This document shows positions 24,307 to 34,083 of a stretch of DNA of 56,288 nucleotides, piece after piece. Made by a program: the position numbers and the translations under genes. The notes under the pieces were generated by a model. It saw nothing but the letters and a program-made list of their open reading frames with translations. It was not told where the DNA came from and did not search any database. The stretch comes from an uncultured Flavobacteriales bacterium (GTDB lineage: Bacteria; Bacteroidota; Bacteroidia; Flavobacteriales_D; CAJJDF01): NCBI GenBank assembly GCA_905182785.1, contig CAJJDF010000053.1:1-56288 (forward strand). Direction: 5' to 3'. Every line of letters begins with the position of its first letter. The first letter of the stretch is position 1.

Positions 24307-24335
24307 CAAAAGTAAGGATATTTTGTTAATTACAA
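24307..24335 (-). promoter_or_regulatory. rpsA promoter: -33 TTG and -7 TACTTTTG, 18 bases apart
   Basis: TTG (24333-24335) and TACTTTTG (24307-24314) are spaced as in Bacteroidota housekeeping promoters. This is the best promoter match in the window. It places the transcription start near 24300, about 90 bases before the rpsA ATG. Confidence 0.65.
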
Positions 24336-24353
24336 GTTTTTTTACACACTTTT

Positions 24354-25328
24354 TTAACCTAAAAGTGTTGCTTTCTCTGTACTAAGATTCAAGTATGGAT
24401 GTTCGTCTTCTATTTCTTGAATTTTACTCAATAGTTTTTTTTTGAATTTTTTGTGATTTTCTGACTCAGAATTGAAGGGTTTATGGGAAAGTCCTTGCTT
24501 TATTTGAGAGATTCTAAAATTCAATTCTTTTGTTTCTTTAGTCAAAAAAGAATCTCCAAGTTTCTCCCAAATGTAATCTATTGCAACCTCAGAAGGATGT
24601 AACATGTCTTTGGCATAAAAACGATAATCTCTCAATTCGTCCATCATTATTTCATAAGAAGGGAAATAATCGCAGTTTTCATGACTTTCGTTTACCTCTT
24701 TTAATGCCAGATGTAAAGTGGCTTTACTTTGTTGGTTCTCTACTACCCCATCTTTCCAATGTCTCACTGGGCTTATAGCTGTAATGACATTTGCTGTAGG
24801 ATTAATTGATTTAATTTTTAAAATGGATTCGTTTAGCGCTACCACAATTTCATTAATAGATAATAAATCTTTGCTAAACTGGTCTTGTGGAATTTTGTAA
24901 CAGTTAGCTACAACTTCGTTTGTTTCATTTAACTTATAAACCCAGGCTGTTCCTAAAGTTATAATCACAACATTTGCGTCATTCAGATAACTACTTCCTG
25001 TTTCTATTCCTTGGTTTATCTTTTGTATCGTTTCTTGTTTAGATAAAGAAGAAAAACTACTGTGGTGGTTGAAACTAAACTGAATTTCATTGTTAGAATT
25101 CAAATCAAATTCCGTGTATTTTGTATTTTCAACACATTGATTGATTGCTTTACAAACTGATATAGGGTTGAATAAAATCCCAAAGGGATTGACGCAAACA
25201 TCAAATTTACTTTCTTTCAATTTTTCTCCCATATTGTCGGAAAAACAAGAGCCAAAACTTATGATTTTATCCTCGTGTGAGAGATTAAACCGATAACTAG
25301 GAAGTTTTATTTCTGTTTTTAGTTTCAT
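24354..25328 (-). CDS. GSCFA domain-containing protein
   Basis: The name-giving motif is present at residue about 26 (IISFGSCFSDNMGEKL), followed by VCVNPFGILFNPISV, VIITLGTAWVYKL, ISPVRHWKDG, CDYFPSYEIMMDELRDYRFY and DMLHPSEVAIDYIWE. Length 324 is typical of PF08885. The family is SGNH-hydrolase-like, with a likely active-site Ser in GSCF and a DxxHP-type end motif; the substrate is unknown. No signal peptide, so cytoplasmic. It is divergent from the DUF2079 gene across a 73-base gap. Confidence 0.93.
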   Translation of the reverse strand: MKLKTEIKLPSYRFNLSHEDKIISFGSCFSDNMGEKLKESKFDVCVNPFGILFNPISVCKAINQCVENTKYTEFDLNSNNEIQFSFNHHSSFSSLSKQETIQKINQGIETGSSYLNDANVVIITLGTAWVYKLNETNEVVANCYKIPQDQFSKDLLSINEIVVALNESILKIKSINPTANVITAISPVRHWKDGVVENQQSKATLHLALKEVNESHENCDYFPSYEIMMDELRDYRFYAKDMLHPSEVAIDYIWEKLGDSFLTKETKELNFRISQIKQGLSHKPFNSESENHKKFKKKLLSKIQEIEDEHPYLNLSTEKATLLG

Positions 25329-25401
25329 TTGGTAAAGATAAAGTTACTTATTGATTATTAAAAAATTTATATAAATTAGTTGTCTAGAATAATTTAATTC
25401 A

Positions 25402-26844
25402 ATGATTAAAAACAAAAAACTTACAATAATACTTTTTGGATTTGGGATTCTGTATTCTTTAATTTCATTAGTAAATCATTATTTATTAAGAACCTACGCG
25501 CTAGATTTAGGGGCTTACTCCAATGCCCTGTATGATTATTCTCACTTTCAATGGAATGACAGTACTGTGTTTAAAAGCATAAAAGAAAATCTCTTGGCAG
25601 ATCATTTTGATTTATACCTTATTATTTTCTCTCCGCTCTCTCTTGTTTTTAAAACTTATACTCTACTCCTTGTCCAACTTGTCTTTATACTCTTGGGAGG
25701 TTTGGGTATTTATAAATACTTTGTATTTAGTTACAAAAATGAAAAACTAGCAATCTCTGCCACCTTATACTTTTTCCTTTTTTATGGTATTTATTCTGCT
25801 CTTGCTTTTGATTATCATAGTAATGTCATTTCTGCCTCTCTAGTCCCTTGGTTCTTTTATTTTCTAAAAAAGAAGAATGTGTTAAAAACCTCTCTCCTCC
25901 TTACTTTTATCATAATTGGGAAAGAGAATATTTCTTTATGGATGGCATTTATTTGCCTAGGAATGATCATTGAATACAGGAAAAACAAGTATTGGAGAAA
26001 CTATTTATTCTTAGCTTTTACTTTTTGTATCGCCTATTTTTTACTCATCACTTCTGTCGTGATGCCTGCAATTGCTAACGGGAATGAATATCCCCATTTT
26101 CAATATTCTTCTTTGGGTGAAAATTATTTAGCTGCGTTTTTTCATCTCTTCCAACACCCTATCGATTCTTTTGAAACATTATTTACTAATCACACCAATG
26201 ATCTTCACGGAGATTATTTAAAACTTGAATTGTTCGTCATTATTTTCTTCTCTGGCTTATTTCTTCTGATTCGCAAACCATACTATTTATTAATGTTACT
26301 CCCAATTTTTGGACAAAAATTATTCCATGACAATATCAGTATGTGGGGAATTCATGACCAATATAGCATTGAATTTGCTCCAATCATGGCAATTGGAATA
26401 TTTTCTGTGATTGGTGAGTTTTCAAATAAAAAACTCCTGAGAATCAGTTCCTTTTCAGTTATTATTCTCAGTCTATTGTGCACAGTAAGAGTTATGGATA
26501 GCACCTTAATCTACACCAATAAAAATAAAATTAGAGTTTACAAAGCTTCTCATTATTCTAGAGACTATTCTACAAAAGAGGTTAGAGATAAATTAAATGA
26601 AATTCCTAAAGATGCTATTTTAAGTGCACAATCTACTTTTGTATCACAATTGGCTTACAGAGATGACATCTACCAATTCCCAATGATAAAGGATGCAGAA
26701 TACATCATTTTGTCAATTAACGAAGGTTCATACCCTCTTAGCGAAGATGATTTTGAAGTTGAGATTCAAAAAATTAATGAATCTGACAATTGGCACAAAG
26801 AATATGAAAAAAATGGATTTTATATCTATAAAAAAAGCCAATAA
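25402..26844 (+). CDS. DUF2079 polytopic membrane protein
   Basis: A membrane protein of 480 residues with about 10 helices. The N-terminal YALDLGAYSNALYDYSHFQW and the DHFDLYLIIFSPLSLVFKTY region are marks of DUF2079 (PF09852), distant relatives of GT-C glycosyltransferases. The soluble tail (from about residue 365) includes a DAILSAQSTFVSQLAYRDDI segment as in family members. A lipid-linked sugar transferase role is inferred from the fold class only. A terminator overlaps its stop codon. Confidence 0.85.
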   Translation: MIKNKKLTIILFGFGILYSLISLVNHYLLRTYALDLGAYSNALYDYSHFQWNDSTVFKSIKENLLADHFDLYLIIFSPLSLVFKTYTLLLVQLVFILLGGLGIYKYFVFSYKNEKLAISATLYFFLFYGIYSALAFDYHSNVISASLVPWFFYFLKKKNVLKTSLLLTFIIIGKENISLWMAFICLGMIIEYRKNKYWRNYLFLAFTFCIAYFLLITSVVMPAIANGNEYPHFQYSSLGENYLAAFFHLFQHPIDSFETLFTNHTNDLHGDYLKLELFVIIFFSGLFLLIRKPYYLLMLLPIFGQKLFHDNISMWGIHDQYSIEFAPIMAIGIFSVIGEFSNKKLLRISSFSVIILSLLCTVRVMDSTLIYTNKNKIRVYKASHYSRDYSTKEVRDKLNEIPKDAILSAQSTFVSQLAYRDDIYQFPMIKDAEYIILSINEGSYPLSEDDFEVEIQKINESDNWHKEYEKNGFYIYKKSQ

Positions 26845-26864
26845 TTTACTGATCATTGGCTTTT
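26833..26864. terminator. Bidirectional terminator between convergent genes
   Basis: A perfect 10-bp stem (AAAAGCCAAT / ATTGGCTTTT) with a 12-base loop carries A-runs on one side and T-runs on the other. The left arm contains the last codons and the stop of the DUF2079 gene. The right side lies 25 bases past the stop of the minus-strand membrane protein. Confidence 0.75.
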
Positions 26865-26888
26865 AAAATTCTCTTTACTTTACTTGAA

Positions 26889-27740
26889 TTACTCTAGTAA
26901 TCCTTTTTTCTTTTTCTCAATAAATAAATCATCCAGAATATCCGACTCATAATCTTGTAACGGCATTTCATCAACTAATTGATGATAAACTGAAGAGATG
27001 AAGACCATCTCGGCAGAAGAAACAACACTTTGAATTAAGAAAACTAGAGCTATTCCTGCTATGATTCCTACCATTGGATTTATCATTGATAGAATTAATC
27101 CGATTGGAAGCGCAATCAAAAGCATTCCCAAAAATGTTAGAATCCCAAAACTAAAAGATGCTCCTATTGATTCTCCCCATTTATTTTTCACAATACTACC
27201 CGATCTTTTCACAGCTTCTATGGGTCCTAAATTTTCATACGCCAAAACAGGAACTACAAAAAATGTTGCTACTGACCATACCATTCCAATAAGTCCTGAA
27301 ACAATTGCCCCAATACTTCCTGAGTTTTCTTGAATTGCTTTAATTATTAAACCAACAGTTGCTGCTAAAATAGACCAACTGAATATTACAGGAATTCTAG
27401 TCGCACTAAACTTAATACCGTCAGAAAATTTTGGCTCTCCTCCCTGAAAATAAATCCTTGCACAATGCACTAGTCCTATATTGAAAAACACAATTACAAA
27501 ATAAGAAATCAAATAAAATACAAAAGTGATGAGGTAATCGGTTGTAGATCCTTGCTCAAAAAACTCCATATATTCCATTCCATAAGAGGCATAACCTATT
27601 CCTGCAAAACTAGCTAAAACGGAAAAGAGAAATACACTAGATATAATTGGAAATAAAATAAGTTGCTTATTTTTATTAATTATCTTGAGACTAGCTGTCC
27701 CCATTTTCCATCCGTTACTTATTCTACTAAAAACTCCCAT
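26889..27740 (-). CDS. DUF6159-type membrane protein
   Basis: 283 residues with about six membrane helices. The N-terminus (a GWKMGTASLKIINKNKQLI segment), the middle VVPVLAYENLGPIEAVKRS and SGSIVKNKWGES match a family of bacterial membrane proteins now filed as DUF6159. The charged cytosolic tail ends in KKKKGLLE. The function is unknown. It stands alone, between a terminator and the terminator of the LolA-like gene. Confidence 0.75.
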   Translation of the reverse strand: MGVFSRISNGWKMGTASLKIINKNKQLILFPIISSVFLFSVLASFAGIGYASYGMEYMEFFEQGSTTDYLITFVFYLISYFVIVFFNIGLVHCARIYFQGGEPKFSDGIKFSATRIPVIFSWSILAATVGLIIKAIQENSGSIGAIVSGLIGMVWSVATFFVVPVLAYENLGPIEAVKRSGSIVKNKWGESIGASFSFGILTFLGMLLIALPIGLILSMINPMVGIIAGIALVFLIQSVVSSAEMVFISSVYHQLVDEMPLQDYESDILDDLFIEKKKKGLLE

Positions 27741-27801
27741 AATTATTTTTTTTTAACAAGTTAATACTTTTCTAGTTTGATAGAAAAGTATAATCAAAAA
27801 A

Positions 27802-27831
27802 ATAGTCCACAATCAATAGACTGTGGACTAT
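27802..27831 (-). terminator. Terminator of the ftsK-lolA-like unit
   Basis: A perfect 10-bp stem (ATAGTCCACA / TGTGGACTAT) with a 10-base loop is followed on the minus strand by a T-run, 22 bases past the LolA-like stop. Confidence 0.85.
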
Positions 27832-27853
27832 AAAATATTGTTGTTTTTATTTC

Positions 27854-28522
27854 TTAAAACCTCATATCATTCACAGAACAATTTGGGTATTTTGATTTAT
27901 CGAATTTGAATTTAGAGTCATTAATAGTTTTTCCAGATTTAAAATCCTTTATGTTATATACCATATTTACTCCATCTCTTCCTTTGATCTCAACCTTATT
28001 CAATTCGTTTGCTACTTTATCAATAATTAACGTAATAGTATGGTATTTAGATTTTTTAGGGCTGTCTGGAAACAATCTTACTTCTTGTAACGTTTTAGAA
28101 CCTACTTTTCCTTCTCCAATGAATTTGTATTTAAATCCTTTTTCCCAAATAGATAACAACTGTGTTGGACTCATTAAACCACTTCCTTCATCAGCATCTT
28201 CATTTGAAGTTATAGTTACTTCATTTTCTGATTTTACAAATAACCAATTTGATCTTCCATCATTAATTACCTTATAATCTGGTGTGTAATAAGCGTATTT
28301 TTTACCTGACTTATAAGCCGTTCCACTTAATGTTTGAGATTTTATCTTTACACCAGAAAAGGAAGCACTAAAATCAATTACAATGTTATCTATTACTTTA
28401 TGTTTTGCACTCAGTCTATCCAAAATTACTTTTGCCTTTGGATCTTTGTCTGTATATTTTTCTTGGCTTGTAGCTTTAAAGCTTAGTGTTGCAATTGCTA
28501 CGAATAAAAGTATCTTTTTCAT
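27854..28522 (-). CDS. LolA-like outer-membrane lipoprotein carrier protein
   Basis: The signal peptide MKKILLFVAIATLSFKATSQ is followed by a LolA-fold beta sheet: DRLSAKHKVIDNIVIDFSAS, SGTAYKSGKKYAYYTPDYKV, SNWLFVKSENEVTITS, MSPTQLLSIWEKGFKYKFIG, and late LIIDKVANELNKVEIKGRDG. Periplasmic LolA ferries lipoproteins from the LolCDE complex to the outer membrane. At 222 residues it is normal for Bacteroidota. It follows ftsK on the same strand, an order conserved in this phylum. The many lipoproteins in this window are potential clients. Confidence 0.85.
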   Translation of the reverse strand: MKKILLFVAIATLSFKATSQEKYTDKDPKAKVILDRLSAKHKVIDNIVIDFSASFSGVKIKSQTLSGTAYKSGKKYAYYTPDYKVINDGRSNWLFVKSENEVTITSNEDADEGSGLMSPTQLLSIWEKGFKYKFIGEGKVGSKTLQEVRLFPDSPKKSKYHTITLIIDKVANELNKVEIKGRDGVNMVYNIKDFKSGKTINDSKFKFDKSKYPNCSVNDMRF

Positions 28523-28624
28523 TATTTATGTTTATATGGTGTAAAATTAAAAAATATTTATTGAATAAATTTAGCTATTAAAAAATGATAACTAACCCTA
28601 ATTTATATAGGTTTCCTCTGATAA

Positions 28625-31084
28625 TTACAAATCATCCAATAACCGTTCCAAACTAATTTCATCTGCCACAAATACTTTCCTGGCTTTACTTCCTTCAAAT
28701 GGGCCAATTATTCCAGCTGCTTCTAGTTGATCCACAATTCTACCAGCTCTGTTGTATCCAAGCTTAAGTTTCCTTTGTAACAAAGAGGCTGAACCTTGCT
28801 GATGAATCACAATAATTCTTGCAGCTTCTTCAAATTTCTCATCCCTATCTTCGTCATCAAAGCCTCCTTTGGTTGAGGCTGCTTTTTCGTCAATGTATTC
28901 TGGCAATAATAACGCATTTGGATAAGCTCTCTGTTCGCCAATAAAGTTACAAATTTTTTCTACTTCTGGAGTATCAACAAATCCACATTGAAGTCTAATT
29001 ATTTCACTTCCTGTAGAGTAAATCATATCTCCTCTTCCAATTAATTGATCAGCTCCTCCGGCATCTAAAATTGTTCTAGAATCAATTTTAGAGGTAACTC
29101 TAAAAGCTATTCTTCCTGGGAAATTTGCTTTAATTACCCCTGTAATTACATTTACAGAAGGCCTTTGTGTTGCTACAATCAAGTGAATTCCAATTGCTCT
29201 TGCAAGTTGCGCAATACGAGCTATTGGCGTTTCTACTTCTTTACCAGCAGTCATAATTAAATCTGCAAACTCATCAATTACCAATACTATATATGGCAAA
29301 TACTGATGCCCTTTTTCAGGATTTAATCTCCTTTGAATAAACTTAGCATTGTATTCCTTAATGTTTCTTACTTGAGCATCTTTTAATAAATCATATCTAT
29401 TATCCATTTCGATACACAAAGAATTAAGTGTTGCTACAACCTTTCCTGTATCAGTGATAATTGCTTCTTCTTCTCCTGGTAATTTTGCCAAGAAATGTCT
29501 TTCAATTTTATTGAATAGAGTTAACTCTACTTTTTTAGGATCAATTAAAACAAACTTAACTTGAGAGGGATGTTTTTTGTATAAGAGAGAAACTAAAATT
29601 GCATTTAATCCTACAGATTTTCCTTGTCCTGTTGCTCCTGCCATAAGCAAGTGGGGCATTTTTGTTAAATCAGCAACTAAGGTTTCGTTTGAAATTGTTT
29701 TTCCTAAAGCTACGGGTAATTCAAATTTAGAATTCTGAAATTTATCAGATTGTATCAATGCTTTCATAGATACAATTTGCGGATTGGAGTTTGGTACTTC
29801 TATCCCTATTGTACCTTTCCCTGGAATTGGGGCAATAATTCTAATTCCTAATGCTGATAAACTCAATGCTATATCATCTTCTAGGTTTTTTATTTTAGAA
29901 ATTCTTACTCCTGGCGCAGGAACTACTTCATACAAAGTAACTGTTGGCCCTACAGTTGCTTTAATTTTATCAATCGCAATCTTATAATTAGATAAAGTCT
30001 CTACAATCTTGTTCTTATTCTCCTCTAGTTCTTCTTTATTAATACTAATTCCAGAAGTTTGTCCGTGAGTATCCAATAAATCAATTGGAGGTAATTGGTA
30101 GGAAGATAAATCTAATTCTGGATCGTATTCTCCAAACTCACTTACCTTTTTATTAATCTCTTTATCCGTTAAGATTTCTTCTTTAGAAGTTTCTACTTCT
30201 ATTTCAAAATCATCCCCTGAAGCTTCTTTTTTGTCTTCTGATTTTGTAATTTCAGTGCTTAATTCTACTCCCGATTCCGAAACTTCTTCTACCTTAATCT
30301 CTACTTCTGTTTCTACTATTTCAATTTCTTCCTCAGAAATAAGATCTTTTTCCATTTCCACCTCATACTTAGAAACAGAATCTGCTGTAGTTTCTTGTTT
30401 TTCTACTTTTTCAACATGAGATAACCATTGCTTCACTTTTGTTCCAATTTTTTGAAAAATTGTATTGAACATTACTCCAGTAATAGCAGAAAAAGAAAAC
30501 AGTAACAAGAAGAAAGTACCTACTTCGCCAACCAAATCACCTAGCCATTGGTTAATTTGATATCCAAAATTTCCCCCCATAAATAAATTAGATTGAGAGA
30601 AGAAATACCCAAAGAATATTGAGCCCCAGATTAAGGCAACAACACCAATTTTTAAAGCTTTTTTTATTGGGTAGATTATTACATTGAATAATATTTTTAT
30701 TGAAACCAATCCCAAAAATATTGGAATAAGAAATGACATAAAACCAAAACCATTAAAAATAATTCTATGTGAAACAATAGCTCCTAATTTTCCAAGCCAA
30801 TTAACAATTTCGAAGGGTTGATTAGTAAAAACAAAAGTTAAAAAGTTTGCACCTTCCACCTTATCTTGATCCATTTTTCCGGAAAACAGGTAAGAAATAA
30901 ATGCAATGAAAAGGTAAACACAAATCAAGGCTAGAGACAAACCAATAATTCTTTTTGTTTTAGAATTAAGTTTAAATTTTGTTGTAGCTGTTTTGGACTT
31001 TACTCTCTTCGATTTTTTTTCAGTTTTCTCTGGAGCTTCTGATTTATATAAGTTTTTTCTTTTCGCCATTTTATTTAAAGACAT
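28625..31084 (-). CDS. ftsK: DNA translocase FtsK/SpoIIIE
   Basis: FtsK pumps chromosomal DNA through the division septum. The order is: Lys/Arg-rich N-terminus, four membrane helices (about residues 48-215), a long Glu-rich linker (about 230-320), then the motor with Walker A GATGQGKSVGLNA (near residue 482) and Walker B YIVLVIDEFADLI. The C-terminal winged-helix gamma domain (SASLLQRKLKLGYNRAGRIV) recognises KOPS-type sequences. Length 819 is typical. ATG 31084 lies 5 bases after a TATATTTG element, as in other genes here; ATG 31069 (MAKRKNLY) is an equally conventional start. Confidence 0.96.
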   Translation of the reverse strand: MSLNKMAKRKNLYKSEAPEKTEKKSKRVKSKTATTKFKLNSKTKRIIGLSLALICVYLFIAFISYLFSGKMDQDKVEGANFLTFVFTNQPFEIVNWLGKLGAIVSHRIIFNGFGFMSFLIPIFLGLVSIKILFNVIIYPIKKALKIGVVALIWGSIFFGYFFSQSNLFMGGNFGYQINQWLGDLVGEVGTFFLLLFSFSAITGVMFNTIFQKIGTKVKQWLSHVEKVEKQETTADSVSKYEVEMEKDLISEEEIEIVETEVEIKVEEVSESGVELSTEITKSEDKKEASGDDFEIEVETSKEEILTDKEINKKVSEFGEYDPELDLSSYQLPPIDLLDTHGQTSGISINKEELEENKNKIVETLSNYKIAIDKIKATVGPTVTLYEVVPAPGVRISKIKNLEDDIALSLSALGIRIIAPIPGKGTIGIEVPNSNPQIVSMKALIQSDKFQNSKFELPVALGKTISNETLVADLTKMPHLLMAGATGQGKSVGLNAILVSLLYKKHPSQVKFVLIDPKKVELTLFNKIERHFLAKLPGEEEAIITDTGKVVATLNSLCIEMDNRYDLLKDAQVRNIKEYNAKFIQRRLNPEKGHQYLPYIVLVIDEFADLIMTAGKEVETPIARIAQLARAIGIHLIVATQRPSVNVITGVIKANFPGRIAFRVTSKIDSRTILDAGGADQLIGRGDMIYSTGSEIIRLQCGFVDTPEVEKICNFIGEQRAYPNALLLPEYIDEKAASTKGGFDDEDRDEKFEEAARIIVIHQQGSASLLQRKLKLGYNRAGRIVDQLEAAGIIGPFEGSKARKVFVADEISLERLLDDL

Positions 31085-31089
31085 TTGAA

Positions 31090-31097
31090 CAAATATA
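31090..31097 (-). promoter_or_regulatory. -7 element (TATATTTG) 5 bases before the first ftsK start codon
   Basis: Exact TAnnTTTG match, with TTCAA between it and the ATG at 31084. The mRNA would be leaderless from 31084 or have about 15 bases before ATG 31069. Confidence 0.5.
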
Positions 31098-31259
31098 ACA
31101 CATCAACCCACTATAGCATAAGATTGGATTAACAAGTTTTAAAGGATGTATTGTTTACTATTATTTAATTTTTTATATTTAACCAACTCATTTATAATTC
31201 TAATCCTATTCAAGGTAATAGGAATAATTAAAATCTAAGTGAATGAACAATTAATTCCT

Positions 31260-31267
31260 TATTTTTG
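31260..31267 (+). promoter_or_regulatory. -7 element (TATTTTTG) of the surface operon 31286-35571
   Basis: Exact TAnnTTTG match, 18 bases before the ATG at 31286. It overlaps the upstream in-frame TTG codons, arguing that translation starts at 31286. Confidence 0.45.
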
Positions 31268-31285
31268 TTGAAAGAGTATTTTTAT

Positions 31286-32866
31286 ATGACCAAACACTTA
31301 CTATTTATAACATTAACCCTTATTTTACTTTTTAATTGTAAAAGAAAAGAAGATACTTCGTGGGATATTGATGTATTATCGCCAGTTGTTAAGACAACTT
31401 TAACTATTGATGACTTGTTAGAAGACTCTATCCTATCCATTAATTCTGATAACACGGTAGATTTAGATTATAAATTTTCCTTTTCTCCCATTAACGAAAA
31501 ATTCTTTTTAAAAATACCTGATACAATAATAAAAACTGTCTATGGTTTTCCTTTTTTATCTCCTGTAACTTTATCTCCAGGTTTTCAGTTCGTAAATGAT
31601 CCTGCCGAGAATGAATTTGATTTGGGAGATGCAAAAATTAATTATATGGAAGTTTCTACAGGTGAACTTAACTATAGAATAGAGAGTGAAATTGCAGAAG
31701 TTACTTTTTATACTTACACCATTCTAAAAACGGATGATGGAAGCGGAAATACATTTACACAAACTATTTCTGTTCCTGCCGGTTCACGAACTTCTCCAGC
31801 TGTAGTTTCTGGAACCTTTAAATTTGATGGTTATTCTTTTGACTTAACTGGTGCCTCTGGAAATAAATTTAATACATTTGAATCAATCGTTCTTGTAAAT
31901 ATCGATAATGCAGGAAATCCCGTTTCTGTTTCAAATTTAGATTCTATAAGGATACAGAACAAATTGGTATCTCTTAAACCTGCTTATGTAAGAGGATATT
32001 TAGGACAAACCTCTTTTACTGATGGGCCCACTGCCAATAATTTTACGATATTTGATCAAATCATTAGCGGAACACTAGACCTAGACTCCGTAAATATCTA
32101 TACCGAATTAAAAAATTATGTTGGTGCTGAAGTACAAGTAAAAATGAAACAAGTAATTTCTACTAATACTGCAACAGGTAATAATGTCCCTTTAACACAT
32201 TCTAGCATTGGGAATACTATAAATTTGAATAGAGCAATTGACAATGGAAATAGCATAACTCCTTCCATTTATAAAATTGATTACACCAAAGCAAATTCTA
32301 ACATAGATTTAGTGATAGAAAACTTAGCAGATATTATGACAACTCATGTAGAAGCTAGTCTAAATCCTCTTGGAAATATTTCGAGTGGAAATGATTTTCT
32401 TTATTTTGATAAAGTTATTGATGCTGACTTTCATATAAATTTACCTCTAAAGTTTATTGCAAATGACCTGAGATTAAGACAAGAAATAGAGTTGAATATA
32501 GATGAAAATAGCAATCCTGTTCATGAGGCTCTTATTTCTATTTATGCAGAAAATGGATTTCCTTTTGATGCTGATGTACAACTATACTTACTAGATTTAA
32601 GTAACAATATAATCGATTCCATTCAAATTTCAGGGTTTATTGCTTCTGCAATTACTGATATCGATAATAAAGTAGTAAGTCCAATAAATTCTGTGTTGAA
32701 GTATGCAATCTCTGCCAAAAAGATGAATATAATAAATGAAAACTCTAGAATAATATTAGATATTATTTTTAATACAAATAGCACAACACACACCACTATT
32801 TACAAAGATTATTACATGAAATTGAAGCTTGTTACAGATATGAACTTAGAAATAAACTATAGATAA
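31286..32866 (+). CDS. Lipoprotein of unknown function, first gene of a surface operon
   Basis: I choose ATG 31286 because it gives a lipoprotein signal (MTKHLLFITLTLILLFNC, lipobox LLFNC) and lies after a TATTTTTG element; TTG codons upstream fall inside that element. The mature protein (about 508 residues) is beta-rich and secreted, with SWDIDVLSPVVKTTLTIDDL at its start and many Asn/Ser turns. I recognise no named domain. It starts a three-gene unit with a predicted outer-membrane barrel (next base after its stop) and a T9SS-exported protein, so a joint role at the cell surface is likely. Confidence 0.8.
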   Translation: MTKHLLFITLTLILLFNCKRKEDTSWDIDVLSPVVKTTLTIDDLLEDSILSINSDNTVDLDYKFSFSPINEKFFLKIPDTIIKTVYGFPFLSPVTLSPGFQFVNDPAENEFDLGDAKINYMEVSTGELNYRIESEIAEVTFYTYTILKTDDGSGNTFTQTISVPAGSRTSPAVVSGTFKFDGYSFDLTGASGNKFNTFESIVLVNIDNAGNPVSVSNLDSIRIQNKLVSLKPAYVRGYLGQTSFTDGPTANNFTIFDQIISGTLDLDSVNIYTELKNYVGAEVQVKMKQVISTNTATGNNVPLTHSSIGNTINLNRAIDNGNSITPSIYKIDYTKANSNIDLVIENLADIMTTHVEASLNPLGNISSGNDFLYFDKVIDADFHINLPLKFIANDLRLRQEIELNIDENSNPVHEALISIYAENGFPFDADVQLYLLDLSNNIIDSIQISGFIASAITDIDNKVVSPINSVLKYAISAKKMNIINENSRIILDIIFNTNSTTHTTIYKDYYMKLKLVTDMNLEINYR

Positions 32867-34081
32867 ATGATTAAAATTTATTCATCCCTATTATTTGTCA
32901 ATTCTCTTTTATTTGGAATGTCTGCATTTAGTCAAGATTCTATTATAATTCCTGGAAATAAATTGCCAAGCATGAGGTTTGAAGCTTCTACAGAATTGAA
33001 TTATGGCTCTACCAATTTGAACAATGAATTTATACAGAAATTACTTTTTGGAGGAAAGATTGGAACTGATATAAAAGACAAAGCACTTAATAAAATTAAT
33101 AATAAAGGGAGGTTTGGAGTTGAAGTAAATTACGACATTAAGTATGTGAATTTAAAAGATACCTTATTCGAAAAATTACCCAACTACAACTATTATATCG
33201 GTTTTGGAAGTTATAACAACATAAGTGCGACTTATACTAAAGATTTATTTAGTACAGTTTTTTATGGCAATAAAGAATTCGAAAATCAATCTGCAATTTT
33301 AGGCAGATCCAGTTTTATATCTACAAAGTTTGAGAAAATTACTGTCGGTTTAGTTTCAAAAGATAATAAAACATCTTACGGAGTTTCGCTTATCATTGGA
33401 GACAGAATAAACAGCTATAACTTCAGGAAGGCGGATATGTTTACTCATCCTGAAGGAACGAATATCACACTAGATTATGATGGAACCGTAAAATTATCTG
33501 ACGGAAATAGTACGGGGAGTTTTATGAGTTTTAGTGGAGCTGGGCTTGGGTTAGATTATTCAAAAGAATTACTGAACCACAAAATTGAAATTACAAATTT
33601 TGGTTTTACAATTTGGTCAAAGAACAGTAGATACTCAAATACAGCAAAACAATACGATTTTGATGGCGTAGAAATTGATAATCTATTAAAGGTTACTTCA
33701 GATGAGTTGGAGTTTAATGCAAAAGCAATTTTACCTCAATTAGAGAAAAAACCATTTGTTACTTTATTACCAACCATAATTAGTTTTAGAAATATAATAG
33801 ATGAGAAAAAAGAATTTCAACCTACCTACAGAATACGCTATAAAATACTCTCAAATTATTTTCCATATTTCAATGCTGGATTAGTTTACAAAGTAAATCA
33901 ACATTTTTGGCTAAAAGGAACAGCTGCATATGGAGGATATTCAGGAATAAGAGCCGAATTGGGAGCGTATTTTGATTATAAATATTTTAGAGCTGGAATT
34001 GAATCTCAAAACGTAACGGGAATTTTCATGAGAGAAGGAAACGGGAATGGATTGAGGCTTTATTTAAACACAACATTTTAA
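32867..34081 (+). CDS. Predicted outer-membrane beta-barrel protein (DUF5723-like)
   Basis: The signal peptide ends at AFSQ (residue 23). The remainder alternates hydrophobic and polar residues in beta-barrel style (GRFGVEVNYDIKYVNL, NYYIGFGSYNNISATY, FWLKGTAAYGGYSGIRAELG) and ends with a strand closing in an aromatic residue (LRLYLNTTF), as barrel proteins do for BAM recognition. The layout agrees with DUF5723, but I am only moderately sure. ATG 32867 directly follows the stop of the lipoprotein gene, and the T9SS gene starts 2 bases after its own stop. Confidence 0.78.
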   Translation: MIKIYSSLLFVNSLLFGMSAFSQDSIIIPGNKLPSMRFEASTELNYGSTNLNNEFIQKLLFGGKIGTDIKDKALNKINNKGRFGVEVNYDIKYVNLKDTLFEKLPNYNYYIGFGSYNNISATYTKDLFSTVFYGNKEFENQSAILGRSSFISTKFEKITVGLVSKDNKTSYGVSLIIGDRINSYNFRKADMFTHPEGTNITLDYDGTVKLSDGNSTGSFMSFSGAGLGLDYSKELLNHKIEITNFGFTIWSKNSRYSNTAKQYDFDGVEIDNLLKVTSDELEFNAKAILPQLEKKPFVTLLPTIISFRNIIDEKKEFQPTYRIRYKILSNYFPYFNAGLVYKVNQHFWLKGTAAYGGYSGIRAELGAYFDYKYFRAGIESQNVTGIFMREGNGNGLRLYLNTTF

Positions 34082-34083
34082 AA

